From positions 186,001 to 250,000 of the forward strand of contig NZ_JARSBP010000003.1 of NCBI RefSeq assembly GCF_029623955.1: 64,000 nt of DNA, given 5' to 3'. The notes below the pieces were generated by a model that was not told where the DNA came from, did not search any database, and was given only the letters and a program-made list of their open reading frames with translations. The stretch is from Mycobacterium sp. 236(2023) (GTDB taxonomy: Bacteria > Actinomycetota > Actinomycetes > Mycobacteriales > Mycobacteriaceae). The translations under genes and the position numbers were made by a program. This document shows, piece by piece, positions 8,485 to 19,443 of this stretch. Within the stretch, counting starts at the first letter, position 1, and each line of letters opens with the position of its first letter.

Positions 8485-9201
8485 TCAGATCTTAGGTTGG
8501 TCGCCGTCCCCGATGAGCAGCCGCACGGCCAGATCGAGACGCTTGGCAACGTCGGTCGCCGAGGCGCGACGCGTCAGCCAGGCCAGCAGATTCGACAGCC
8601 ACACATCCGAGATGACGCGGGCGATGTGGTACTGGTCCTCGGTCGGTTCGCCGTCGCTCATGGCCCTGGCGAACATCGAGTCCATCAGCTTGCCGACGTG
8701 GTCGACCTCGCCTGCCGCGGATGCGTCGGCAAACACGAACGCTCGGGTCATGGCCTCCGTGAGCAGCGGGTTGCGCTGCATCGCCCTGTTCAGCTTGCCG
8801 ACCATGATGTTGAGCCGCTGGTAGGCGGTCACACCGGCGGCGAGCGCCGCGCGGTCGGTCTTGGCGTCGATGCGCTCGAACTCGCGGCCCAGCGCCGAGA
8901 CCAACAGGTGCACTTTGGAGGGGAAGTACCGATACAGCGTGCCGACGGCGACGTCGGCACGTTCGGCGACGGCCCGCATCTGCACGGCCTCGTAGCCGCC
9001 CTTCGACGCGATCGCCAGGGTGGCGTCGAGGATGCGCTTGCGGCGCTCACGCTGGGCTTCGGAACCGAGTTCGGATTCGGCGAGCACCGCCACGTTCATG
9101 ACCTGGCGGGGGCGGGAATCAGACCCCGCGTTGCCGGTGGCACGCGCTGAGGTCGGCGACTTCCCCGCGGACATCTCAGACAATTCCGGCGTCCCAGACA
9201 T
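8485..9201 (-). CDS. kstR: TetR-family repressor of cholesterol catabolism
   Basis: Very close to mycobacterial KstR as remembered: an N-terminal helix-turn-helix (RKRILDATLAIASKGG, VAVGTLYRYFPSKVHLL) and a ligand domain with KLNRAMQRNPLLTEAMTRAF and WLSNLLAWLTRRAS. KstR represses genes for uptake, side-chain and ring A/B degradation and is relieved by a 3-oxo-cholestenoyl-CoA-type ligand. The frame is open to 9201 (238 residues). A start at the internal ATG, 9099 (MNVAVLAESELG), better matches the length of known KstR; the first 34 residues are low-complexity. Divergent from fadE34, with a KstR box in the shared 196-bp gap, implying autoregulation. Confidence 0.93.
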   Translation of the reverse strand: MSGTPELSEMSAGKSPTSARATGNAGSDSRPRQVMNVAVLAESELGSEAQRERRKRILDATLAIASKGGYEAVQMRAVAERADVAVGTLYRYFPSKVHLLVSALGREFERIDAKTDRAALAAGVTAYQRLNIMVGKLNRAMQRNPLLTEAMTRAFVFADASAAGEVDHVGKLMDSMFARAMSDGEPTEDQYHIARVISDVWLSNLLAWLTRRASATDVAKRLDLAVRLLIGDGDQPKI

Positions 9202-9342
9202 GCGGCGAGTGGCTCCTTCGTGATGCGATCTTCGACAAAACGATACGCATGCCAGTCACGTTTCTCTCACCTCCGTGTCGTGGAGACACCGACGTGTCCT
9301 GCTGTAATGGCGGTCGACTTGACGGTCGAACGCTGGCACTAT

Positions 9343-9356
9343 TAGAACACGTTCTA
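9343..9356. promoter_or_regulatory. KstR operator between kstR and fadE34
   Basis: TAGAACACGTTCTA fits the published KstR consensus TnnAACnnGTTnnA at every fixed position, with 6-bp perfect arms. It lies in the divergent gap (9202-9397) and can serve both genes. Confidence 0.9.
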
Positions 9357-9397
9357 GTGGGAAGCACGGTCTTCTCGCCCAAACGCTAGGAGCACCG

Positions 9398-11548
9398 GTG
9401 CCCGCTGGCCTTTCCAACGCCTCGGCTGTAGACACTGACGAACAGTACGCCGCCCGCGAACTGGTCCGGACCTGGGCCGCAGCGTCCGCTGCCGCGGAGT
9501 TGGCGCGCGATGTCGAGCAAGGAGACGCGGACGCGTGGCGGGCCCCCTACGGCAGCCTCGCCGAACTAGGGATCTTCGGTGTGGCCCTTCCGGAGGAGCA
9601 CGGCGGGGCCGACGGCACGGTTTCCGACCTGGCCGCGATGGTCGACGAGGCGGCCGCCGCGCTGGTTCCCGGCCCGGTCGCGACGACGGCCCTGGCCACC
9701 CTGGTGTTAGCGGATTCACACGCCGAACTGCTCGAGTCGCTGGCGACGGGCCAGCGGACCGCGGGCGTCACGCTCAACGCCGACGTGACCGTCGACGGCG
9801 GCCGGGTCAGCGGTAACGCCGTGTACGTGCTCGGCGCCGACGCGACGTCGGTCCTGCTGATCCCCGCCGGTGATGCATGGCTGCTGGTGGACGCCGCCGC
9901 CGACGGCGTGACGGTCGAGCCGCTGGCCGCCACCGATTTCTCCCGGCCGCTGGCGCGCGTCGTCTTCGCCGACGCCCCGGGCGAGGAGCTGGCGGTGCCC
10001 GCGCAGCGCGTCGTCGACCTCGCCGCCACCCTCCTGGCCGCCGAGGCGGCCGGGCTGGCGCGCTGGCTGCTGAACACGGCCACCGACTACGCGAAGGTCC
10101 GCGAACAATTCGGCAAGCCGATCGGCAGCTTCCAGGCCATCAAGCACATGTGCGCCGAGATGCTGCTGCGTTCAGAGCAGGCGTCGGTCGCGGCGGCTGA
10201 TGCCGCGCGGGCGGCCTCCGAAGCCGACGGCGACGCCTCACAGTTGTCGATCGCAGCAGCGCTGGCCGCATCGGTGGGTATCGAGGCCGCCAAGGCCAAC
10301 GCGAAGGACTGCATCCAGGTGCTCGGCGGCATCGGCATCACCTGGGAACACGATGCGCACCTCTACCTGCGCCGCGCGTACGGCATCGGGCAGTTCCTCG
10401 GCGGGCGCTCGCGGTGGCTGCGTCGCGTCGCGGCGCTGACGCAGCAGGGCGTGCGCAGGGACCTGCACATCGACCTGGACTCGGTGGCGGACCTGCGCCC
10501 CGAGATCGCCGCCGCGGTGGCCGAGATCGCCGCAGCACCCGAAGCCGACCGTCAGGTCGCCTTCGCCGAGACGGGACTGCTTGCACCGCACTGGCCCAAG
10601 CCGCACGGGCGTGAAGCCGGGCCCGCAGAACAGCTGCTCATCGATCAGGAACTCGCGGCGGCGGGCGTCGTTCGTCCCGATCTCGTCATCGGGTGGTGGG
10701 CGGTCCCGACCATCCTCGAGCACGGCAGTGCCGAGCAGGTCGAGCAGTTCGTGCCGACGACTCTGCGCGGGGAGCTGCAGTGGTGCCAGCTGTTCTCCGA
10801 GCCGGGTGCCGGCTCGGATCTGGCGGCGCTGCGGATGAAGGCCGTCCGCGCGGACGGCGGCTGGAAGCTCACCGGCCAGAAGGTCTGGACATCGTCGGCG
10901 CAGAAGGCGCACTGGGGTGTGTGCCTGGCGCGCACCGACGGCGAGGCGGCCAAACATAAGGGCATCACGTACTTCCTGATCGACATGAAGAGCCCGGGCA
11001 TCGTGATCCGGCCGCTGCGCGAGATCACCGGCGACGAGTTGTTCAACGAAGTGTTCTTCGACGACGTCTTCGTGCCGGACGACATGGTGGTCGGTCAGGT
11101 CAACGACGGATGGCGGCTGGCGCGTACGACGCTGGCCAACGAGCGTGTCGCGATGGCGCAGGGCACCGCGTTGGGCAATCCCATGGAGGAGCTGCTGCGT
11201 GTCGTCACCGAGAAGGGCGGCGTCGCCGAAATCGATGGCGCACAACAAGATCAGCTCGGTCAGCTGATCGTCACCGCGCAGGTCGGCTCACTTCTGGATC
11301 AGCGGATCGCGCAGCTCGCGGTCGAGGGTCAGGATCCCGGACCGCAGGCGAGTGCACGCAAGCTGATCGGTGTGCGGTACCGGCAGGCGCTCGCGGAGTT
11401 CCGGATGGACTTGTCCGAGGGTGCCGGGGTCGTGGCCGACAATCTGGTGCACGACTTCCTCAACACGCGGTGCCTGACGATCGCGGGTGGCACCGAGCAG
11501 ATCCTGCTGACGATGGCCGGTGAGCGCCTGCTCGGCCTGCCGCGCTAG
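9398..11548 (+). CDS. fadE34: Acyl-CoA dehydrogenase FadE34, fused two-domain form (steroid side chain)
   Basis: A 716-residue protein made of two consecutive acyl-CoA dehydrogenase-like domains (about 1-350 and 370-716). The C-terminal half has the FAD-binding signature WCQLFSEPGAGSDLA, KVWTSSAQKAHWG and a terminal GGTEQILLTMAGERLLGLPR. The N-terminal half is more diverged. In M. tuberculosis FadE34 (ChsE3) lies beside kstR and dehydrogenates CoA thioesters of steroid C5 side chains; position and length agree here. The start is GTG at 9398, with AGGAG 7 nt upstream. The fusion explains the double length compared with a normal 380-residue FadE. Control is through the KstR box at 9343. Confidence 0.9.
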   Translation: MPAGLSNASAVDTDEQYAARELVRTWAAASAAAELARDVEQGDADAWRAPYGSLAELGIFGVALPEEHGGADGTVSDLAAMVDEAAAALVPGPVATTALATLVLADSHAELLESLATGQRTAGVTLNADVTVDGGRVSGNAVYVLGADATSVLLIPAGDAWLLVDAAADGVTVEPLAATDFSRPLARVVFADAPGEELAVPAQRVVDLAATLLAAEAAGLARWLLNTATDYAKVREQFGKPIGSFQAIKHMCAEMLLRSEQASVAAADAARAASEADGDASQLSIAAALAASVGIEAAKANAKDCIQVLGGIGITWEHDAHLYLRRAYGIGQFLGGRSRWLRRVAALTQQGVRRDLHIDLDSVADLRPEIAAAVAEIAAAPEADRQVAFAETGLLAPHWPKPHGREAGPAEQLLIDQELAAAGVVRPDLVIGWWAVPTILEHGSAEQVEQFVPTTLRGELQWCQLFSEPGAGSDLAALRMKAVRADGGWKLTGQKVWTSSAQKAHWGVCLARTDGEAAKHKGITYFLIDMKSPGIVIRPLREITGDELFNEVFFDDVFVPDDMVVGQVNDGWRLARTTLANERVAMAQGTALGNPMEELLRVVTEKGGVAEIDGAQQDQLGQLIVTAQVGSLLDQRIAQLAVEGQDPGPQASARKLIGVRYRQALAEFRMDLSEGAGVVADNLVHDFLNTRCLTIAGGTEQILLTMAGERLLGLPR

Positions 11549-11657
11549 CGGGCAAACACTTCGTCATAACCGCGAAGCTCGGCGGGTATCGTAGGGCCGA
11601 AGCCGTCTAGCAAAGCGCGGCGCTGGTGTGGCGAAGTTGGTGCGGAGTTGGTGAAGG

Positions 11658-12755
11658 ATGCGGGATCGGACACAGGCTGATCACTACACCTGGTTTCGAG
11701 AATCGTTGGAGTCGCGCGACATCGCCACCAAGGTGCGGCTGTTCGTCGCAGCAACGTCCCTCTTGATGGCGGGAGCGGTCCTCGTCCTGCTCAGTGGTCC
11801 CGACGGTCCGCAAAGCCCGCCGGGGCACGCGATGATGGTGGTCGCGGCAGCCGGCGGATTCGCGGGCGCCGCGATATGGCTGTGGCGATGGCCCTCCCAC
11901 GCGCAGTCGACCGTTTTCGCGGCGTTGACCGCGGGCTCGATCACCTTGGCCTGTCTGGCCTACCCCAACCCGTTGGCGGCTTTGCTCGGGTGCATCGCTT
12001 TCACCACGATCTCGGCCTACGTCGCGTTCTTCCACTCGGCCCGTCTCTTGATCGCTGTCTCAGTCGTGTTCGTGGCGGTGGCGACATGGCAAGCGATCAG
12101 ACTCGGAGCGCAAGGGCATGCCGCGCTCGCCGTCGTCGATCTCTTCCTGGTGGTGCAGGCCAACGTCGCGATAGCGCTGGCGATCCGCAGCCTCGTGCGG
12201 ACGTTCAAAGGTGATGTGCTCGACGCCAGCCTCGACCCACTCACCGGACTGCTGAACAGGCGAGCGTTTCGCAGGCAGACGCTCAACCTGGTCGCGCAGC
12301 GCCGCGATCCACAGGACTACCTCGTCGTGGCCCTGCTCGACCTCGACAAGTTCAAGGGCATCAACGACACGTACGGGCACGCCGCCGGGGACCAGGCCCT
12401 CGTTGCGGTCGCAGAGGCGCTGCGCCAGAGCTCCTCCCGGACTGCGGTGATCTCGCGCAGCGGTGGCGAAGAATTCCTCATCGCCGATCTGATTCCCTCC
12501 GCGACTGCAGTTGCGGGCTTCCACCAGGTCTGCGACGCCATCGCAGACCTGGATATCCCGGTGACGGCCAGCCTGGGAACGGCGTGTGTGCCGCTGGCTT
12601 CGGTGCCGGCGCGCGATCGCGACGGCGCCGTGACCCACCTCATCTCGATGGCCGACATGGCGATGTACCGCGCAAAACGCAACGGAGGCAACCAGTGTCA
12701 CCACACCGACGCCTGGCACGGATCGCTCGACGCGCCCGGCAACCGCGCGGTGTGA
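11658..12755 (+). CDS. Membrane diguanylate cyclase (GGDEF protein), second copy
   Basis: A 365-residue protein with about six hydrophobic segments (roughly 27-46, 58-75, 85-101, 106-125, 130-146, 156-178) and a C-terminal GGDEF domain. DPLTGLLNRRAF, DLDKFKGINDTYGHAAGDQ and GGEEF at 269-273 are intact, predicting cyclic di-GMP synthesis. No RxxD inhibitory site precedes the signature. Architecture and spacing match the GGDEF protein at 849-1964, so the two are paralogues within 11 kb. The start ATG follows GAAGG. It sits between fadE34 and the kshB unit; M. tuberculosis has no such gene there as far as I recall, so it looks like a lineage-specific insertion. Confidence 0.85.
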   Translation: MRDRTQADHYTWFRESLESRDIATKVRLFVAATSLLMAGAVLVLLSGPDGPQSPPGHAMMVVAAAGGFAGAAIWLWRWPSHAQSTVFAALTAGSITLACLAYPNPLAALLGCIAFTTISAYVAFFHSARLLIAVSVVFVAVATWQAIRLGAQGHAALAVVDLFLVVQANVAIALAIRSLVRTFKGDVLDASLDPLTGLLNRRAFRRQTLNLVAQRRDPQDYLVVALLDLDKFKGINDTYGHAAGDQALVAVAEALRQSSSRTAVISRSGGEEFLIADLIPSATAVAGFHQVCDAIADLDIPVTASLGTACVPLASVPARDRDGAVTHLISMADMAMYRAKRNGGNQCHHTDAWHGSLDAPGNRAV

Positions 12756-12770
12756 GGTCCGTCCGGTCTG

Positions 12771-13352
12771 CTAGCTGAACGTCGTCTGCGCGCAGGCGGT
12801 CGGTGTGGTCAGATTCACCCCGCTGTAGACCACCTGGATCTGAGAGCAGGCGATGAAATCGGCCACCGTGTTCGGCTGTCCTGTGGACCAGTCGAGCGGC
12901 CGGGAATCGCCGTCGGTCGTGAAGCGCTGGATCGGCCCGCCACCGAACGTCGTCACCGAGATCTCGACGTCACGCAGCCCCTTGTAGAGCTTCGACAGCA
13001 CGTTGTCGTGGTTGGCGCCCTTGAGTTCCCGGGGCATGCCCGCGGGTGCGCTATACCAGGCTTCCTGGTAGACGTCGCGGTTCGAGCTGCGCAGTGTCAC
13101 CGTCTGCCGAGCCCAGGTGTCACCCGGAAAACCGGTGGGGCCGTTGGGTGTCAGCAGGTTGGCCGAGGTGTTGAAGTAGCACTTACCCTCGGCTGCCACG
13201 CAATTGGCGGTGATGTGCATCTGGATCTGGGTGGCGGGGTCCACGGGGATCGACGAGACGCCCGTGTTGGACGCGGCACCCGCGCCCGGTGCGCTCACAA
13301 GCGCCGCCGCCAGTGCCGCTGCCAGTGCGGTGCCTGCTGCTAGCCGGTTCAT
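12771..13352 (-). CDS. Small secreted protein of unknown function (Rv3572-like position)
   Basis: A 193-residue protein with a clear Sec signal peptide (LAAGTALAAALAAALVSAPGAGA, cut after about residue 26) and a mature domain of about 165 residues containing four cysteines (in NCVAAEGKCYF, IACSQ and TACAQ), probably two disulfides. No enzymatic motif is recognised. In M. tuberculosis a secreted hypothetical protein, Rv3572, occupies the same place next to kshB, and this is probably its orthologue. It starts 22 nt after the kshB stop on the same strand, so it should be co-transcribed with kshB under KstR. A role in steroid use is inferred from position only. Confidence 0.7.
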   Translation of the reverse strand: MNRLAAGTALAAALAAALVSAPGAGAASNTGVSSIPVDPATQIQMHITANCVAAEGKCYFNTSANLLTPNGPTGFPGDTWARQTVTLRSSNRDVYQEAWYSAPAGMPRELKGANHDNVLSKLYKGLRDVEISVTTFGGGPIQRFTTDGDSRPLDWSTGQPNTVADFIACSQIQVVYSGVNLTTPTACAQTTFS

Positions 13353-13374
13353 CGTGATGAAGGTAATCCCCTCG

Positions 13375-14445
13375 CTACTCGTCGAAGGTGACTTCGACGG
13401 AATCGGACTTCGGGTGCGCCTGGCAGGCCAGGATCAGCCCCTCGTCGAGATCCTGCTGCTCGAGCACGTCGTTGATCTCCATCTCGATGTCGCCGGACTT
13501 CTTCATCACTGCGCACGCGCCGCAGTGGCCTTCGCGGCAGGAGAACGGGGCATCGAGGCCCTTGTCGAGAAGGACGTCGAGAAGCTTGGCCTTGCGGGGC
13601 CACGTCACCTCGTGGGTGGAGCCGTCGAGCGTGACGGTCGCGGTGGCCGGGCCCTCGTCGCTGTCGTCTTCTTCGACGCTCACCGCGGCGAACGGGTCTG
13701 ATTCCAGCGACTTGAAGACCTCGATGTGGATCTTCTCGGCTGCCGTCCCCACGGTCTTCAACGCTTCCTCGGTGGCGGCCATGAACGGGCCGGGACCGCA
13801 GATGAACGCCTCACGCGAGGTGTAGGGGGCGAACAGTTCCGCCAGCGCCGTCACGTTCGGCAGACCTTGCACGGACTCGAGCCAGTGGATCGCGGCGAGC
13901 CGGTCGGGGTGCTTGGCGGCGAGATCGCGCAGGGCCTCGGCGAAGATGACGGACTTCTCGTCGCGGTTGGCGTAGACCAGCGTCACCTTGCCCTTGCCCT
14001 CCGACAGCGCCGACTTGAGGATCGCCAGCATCGGGGTGATGCCGCTGCCCGCGGCGAGCAGCAGGAAGTCGGTGTCGAGGTTCTTCGGGACGAAGGTGCC
14101 CGACGGCGCGAGCACGTGCATCTTCATCCCGGCGTGCGCGTTGTCGCACAGCCAGTTCGACGCGTAGCCGTCGGCGGTGCGCTTGATCGTCACCGTCAGC
14201 GGATCGCCGGTGAACGGCGAACTGCACAGTGAGTAGCACCGTGCGACCGAACCCGTGCGATCGCTGGGGACGCGCAGCGTCAGGAACTGGCCCGGCGCAT
14301 AGCGCAATTTCTCCGGCGCCACGGGTGCATCGGCGGGAGACTTGAACACGAGCGACCGCGCGTCCGCCGTCTCATCGATGACGTCGGCGATCTCGAGTTC
14401 GAGCACATGGGCGCCCAGCGGCTCGTCGGCGGCAACGTCTGTCAC
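13375..14445 (-). CDS. kshB: 3-ketosteroid 9-alpha-hydroxylase, reductase component
   Basis: A 356-residue flavoprotein that passes electrons from NADH to the Rieske oxygenase KshA, which opens steroid ring B. Domains in order: FAD-binding barrel with RCYSLCSSP (FAD) and KRTADGYASNWL; NAD domain with LAAGSGITPMLAILKSAL and FICGPGPFM; and a C-terminal plant-type 2Fe-2S ferredoxin with CREGHCGAC plus the distant Cys in LACQ. The frame extends to 14484, but the GTG at 14445 (VTDVAADEPLG) matches known KshB starts and is preceded by a purine-rich GGAGAGAGG stretch. KshA is not in this window. Divergent from hsaA with two KstR boxes between them. Confidence 0.92.
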   Translation of the reverse strand: MTDVAADEPLGAHVLELEIADVIDETADARSLVFKSPADAPVAPEKLRYAPGQFLTLRVPSDRTGSVARCYSLCSSPFTGDPLTVTIKRTADGYASNWLCDNAHAGMKMHVLAPSGTFVPKNLDTDFLLLAAGSGITPMLAILKSALSEGKGKVTLVYANRDEKSVIFAEALRDLAAKHPDRLAAIHWLESVQGLPNVTALAELFAPYTSREAFICGPGPFMAATEEALKTVGTAAEKIHIEVFKSLESDPFAAVSVEEDDSDEGPATATVTLDGSTHEVTWPRKAKLLDVLLDKGLDAPFSCREGHCGACAVMKKSGDIEMEINDVLEQQDLDEGLILACQAHPKSDSVEVTFDE

Positions 14446-14500
14446 AAGACTGAGTCCGTCACAGGAGGGGCCCTCTCTCCACACTTACGTCGGTCATAAC

Positions 14501-14514
14501 TAGAACAGGTTACA
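14501..14514. promoter_or_regulatory. KstR operator, kshB-proximal
   Basis: TAGAACAGGTTACA matches TnnAACnnGTTnnA at every fixed position. It is 55 bp upstream of the kshB start and is the nearer of two boxes to that gene. Confidence 0.85.
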
Positions 14515-14568
14515 GAAATGAATGTCCGCAGGTCCAGCTGCCACAGGGCACCGCTACTCGACACAAAT

Positions 14569-14582
14569 CGTAACGTGTTCTA
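14569..14582. promoter_or_regulatory. KstR operator, hsaA-proximal
   Basis: CGTAACGTGTTCTA matches the KstR consensus except for the first fixed T. It overlaps a possible -10 element (TAATCT, 14581-14586) for hsaA, so binding would block transcription. Confidence 0.75.
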
Positions 14583-14623
14583 ATCTCTTGTAGGTTACTT
14601 CGCACGCCTTTGGAGGCAAACCA

Positions 14624-17604
<2,981 letters not shown>

Positions 17605-17606
17605 CG

Positions 17607-18173
17607 GTGGCCAATCCTCCGATCGATCCGCGCACATTTCGGAATGTGCTTGGCCAGTTCTGCACCGGCATCACTGTGATCACGACGGTGCATGAAGGCG
17701 CCCCCGTCGGTTTCGCCTGCCAGTCGTTCGCGGCGCTGTCTCTGGAACCACCGCTGGTGCTGTTCTGCCCGACCAAGGTGTCGCGGTCGTGGGCGGCCAT
17801 CGAGGCCAGTGGCAACTTCTGCGTCAACATCCTGCACGAGAACCAGCAGCATGTCTCGGCCCGCTTCGGCTCGCGTGAGCCCGACAAGTTCGCCGGAATC
17901 GACTGGACGCCATCGAAACTGGGCTCGCCGGTCATCGACGGTTCACTGGCCCACATCGACTGCTCGGTTGCCTCGGTGCACGACGGCGGGGATCACTTCG
18001 TGGTGTTCGGTGCGGTTCATTCACTGTCCGACGTCCCGAAGAAGAAGCCGCGGCCGCTGCTCTTCTACCACGGGCAGTACACGGGCATCGAGCCCGACAA
18101 GAACACCCCCGCCGACTGGCGTAACGATCTCGAGGCATTCCTCACCGCGACGACCGACGACACCTGGCTCTAA
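17607..18173 (+). CDS. hsaB: HsaB flavin reductase partner of HsaA
   Basis: A 188-residue flavin reductase-like protein (split-barrel FMN-binding). FRNVLGQFCTGITVITT, FACQSFAALSLEPPLVLFCP and GGDHFVVFGAV follow known HsaB closely. It reduces flavin with NADH for the monooxygenase HsaA. The GTG at 17607, 2 nt after the hsaC stop, gives the known N terminus (VANPPIDPRTF); upstream starts lie inside hsaC. Last gene of the hsa operon. In M. tuberculosis the arylamine N-acetyltransferase gene nat follows; here the next gene is an unrelated converging gene overlapping by 4 nt. Confidence 0.93.
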   Translation: MANPPIDPRTFRNVLGQFCTGITVITTVHEGAPVGFACQSFAALSLEPPLVLFCPTKVSRSWAAIEASGNFCVNILHENQQHVSARFGSREPDKFAGIDWTPSKLGSPVIDGSLAHIDCSVASVHDGGDHFVVFGAVHSLSDVPKKKPRPLLFYHGQYTGIEPDKNTPADWRNDLEAFLTATTDDTWL

Positions 18174-18634
18174 CCGGCGCGTTCGCCCGCGTCGGCAAGC
18201 AGCGCCGGGACGATGAGCATGTGCGCCGACACCGCCCTGTCCCACAGGAATTGCGCGACCCGTCCGTCGAGCCGGACGAATGTCGCGAACACAACGCCGT
18301 CGTCGGTCGACCTGGTCACCAGTTCGCCGGTCAGCCCGGTCAAGGAGTCGGCGTGCAGCCGCAGGTATTCGGCGTCGTTGTGGGTGACGGACCATCCGGC
18401 GATCGCGGTGCGATCGGCATGCCGCAGTTTGATACCGAGCAACGTCCATCCGGCGCGAAGACTCAGCTGCCGCATAGCGGTCACGTTCGTGAGAATCTCG
18501 CGGGCCCATTGCTCCGGCCTCTGGATTACCTCGGTGCGCAGCAGGTGGGCGTCGACGTGGTCGACGACATCCAGCGTCGTGCACGCCAGCAGCGCGTCGT
18601 CGGGCTCGATCTGAATCACATCGGTGTTATTCAT
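18170..18634 (-). CDS. Hypothetical protein, possible small alpha+beta (DUF2867/SRPBCC-like) fold
   Basis: A 154-residue soluble protein I cannot assign firmly. There is no signal peptide or membrane segment. The order of segments (HLLRTEVIQRPEQWAREILTNV, then WTLLGIKLRH, IAGWSVTHNDAEYLRLH, LTGELVTRSTDDGVVFATFVR) fits a helix-then-sheet fold like DUF2867 proteins. The frame opens at a TTG at 18649, but the ATG at 18634 is preferred. It sits last in a minus-strand unit behind the LysR and hydrolase genes (35-nt gap) and overlaps the hsaB end by 4 nt. It occupies the place where nat follows hsaB in M. tuberculosis but bears no resemblance to it. Confidence 0.55.
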   Translation of the reverse strand: MNNTDVIQIEPDDALLACTTLDVVDHVDAHLLRTEVIQRPEQWAREILTNVTAMRQLSLRAGWTLLGIKLRHADRTAIAGWSVTHNDAEYLRLHADSLTGLTGELVTRSTDDGVVFATFVRLDGRVAQFLWDRAVSAHMLIVPALLADAGERAG

Positions 18635-18669
18635 CCCCACTGTGCACAACTCCTGTGGATAACTTGCTC

Positions 18670-19434
18670 TCAGGCCAGCTGAGCTGCGATGAAGTCGATG
18701 ATCGCCGCGGCGACCTGTCGGTGCTCCACTTCGTTGAGAATGTCGTGCCTGGCGGCGGGGAACTCGACCAGGGACAGTGCGTCGATCTGTTCGGCGTAGG
18801 CGCGGACCGCGCCGATCGGCCCGATCTGGTCCAACGCTCCATGCACGGCCAACGTCGGCACGGACAGCGACGGCAGATCCTTTCCGAAGCGGTCCCAGCC
18901 GCGGTCGAGTTCGCGGGCCAGCGCCGCGCCGTCTGCCTCGACGAAGGCCAACGGATCGTTCACCATGGCGTCGAGATAGAACGGGTCCGCCGACAGCGAC
19001 TCCGGGTCGATGTCGAACGACGTGTCGGCGTCGAGCATCTCGGGGATGGGGACGAGCGGCGACCCCGAGACGACGCCGGCGCGGAACGGATCGGGATTGT
19101 CGAGGAGTCGGAACAGCGTGGCGATCGCACCGAACGAATGACCCTGCGCGATCAGCGGAACCCCGCGCTCTGCGGCGAGTTCGGCGAGCTGATCGGCGAG
19201 CGCCACGCTGTCCTCGATGGAGCCGAAGTCACCACCGTCGCCGGGGCTCAGGCCGTGGCCGAACTGGTCGACCGCCCACAGGTCGATCCCCGCGGAGTTG
19301 AGCGTGAAGCCGTACCGGTGATACACGCCGGTGTGCTCGCCGAAACCGTGCAGGAAGATCACCGCCGCGGTCGGATCCTCTGCGGCCCAATGACGGTAGT
19401 AGGCGCGTCCGCGTTCGTGTTCGAGGAAGGGCAT
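18670..19434 (-). CDS. Alpha/beta hydrolase, monoacylglycerol lipase/lysophospholipase type
   Basis: A 254-residue cytoplasmic hydrolase. The HG oxyanion motif is IFLHGFGEHTGVYHRYG, the nucleophile elbow is GHSFGA, the acidic residue is likely Asp in VHGALDQIGP, and the His in PAARHDILNE near the C terminus completes a Ser-Asp-His triad. The N-terminal HGFGEHTGVY pattern is typical of monoglyceride lipase-like serine hydrolases. The substrate is not fixed by the sequence. It starts 9 nt after the LysR gene stop on the same strand, so the regulator probably controls it directly, or is merely co-transcribed with it. Confidence 0.72.
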   Translation of the reverse strand: MPFLEHERGRAYYRHWAAEDPTAAVIFLHGFGEHTGVYHRYGFTLNSAGIDLWAVDQFGHGLSPGDGGDFGSIEDSVALADQLAELAAERGVPLIAQGHSFGAIATLFRLLDNPDPFRAGVVSGSPLVPIPEMLDADTSFDIDPESLSADPFYLDAMVNDPLAFVEADGAALARELDRGWDRFGKDLPSLSVPTLAVHGALDQIGPIGAVRAYAEQIDALSLVEFPAARHDILNEVEHRQVAAAIIDFIAAQLA

Positions 19435-19443
19435 GGCGCAACG

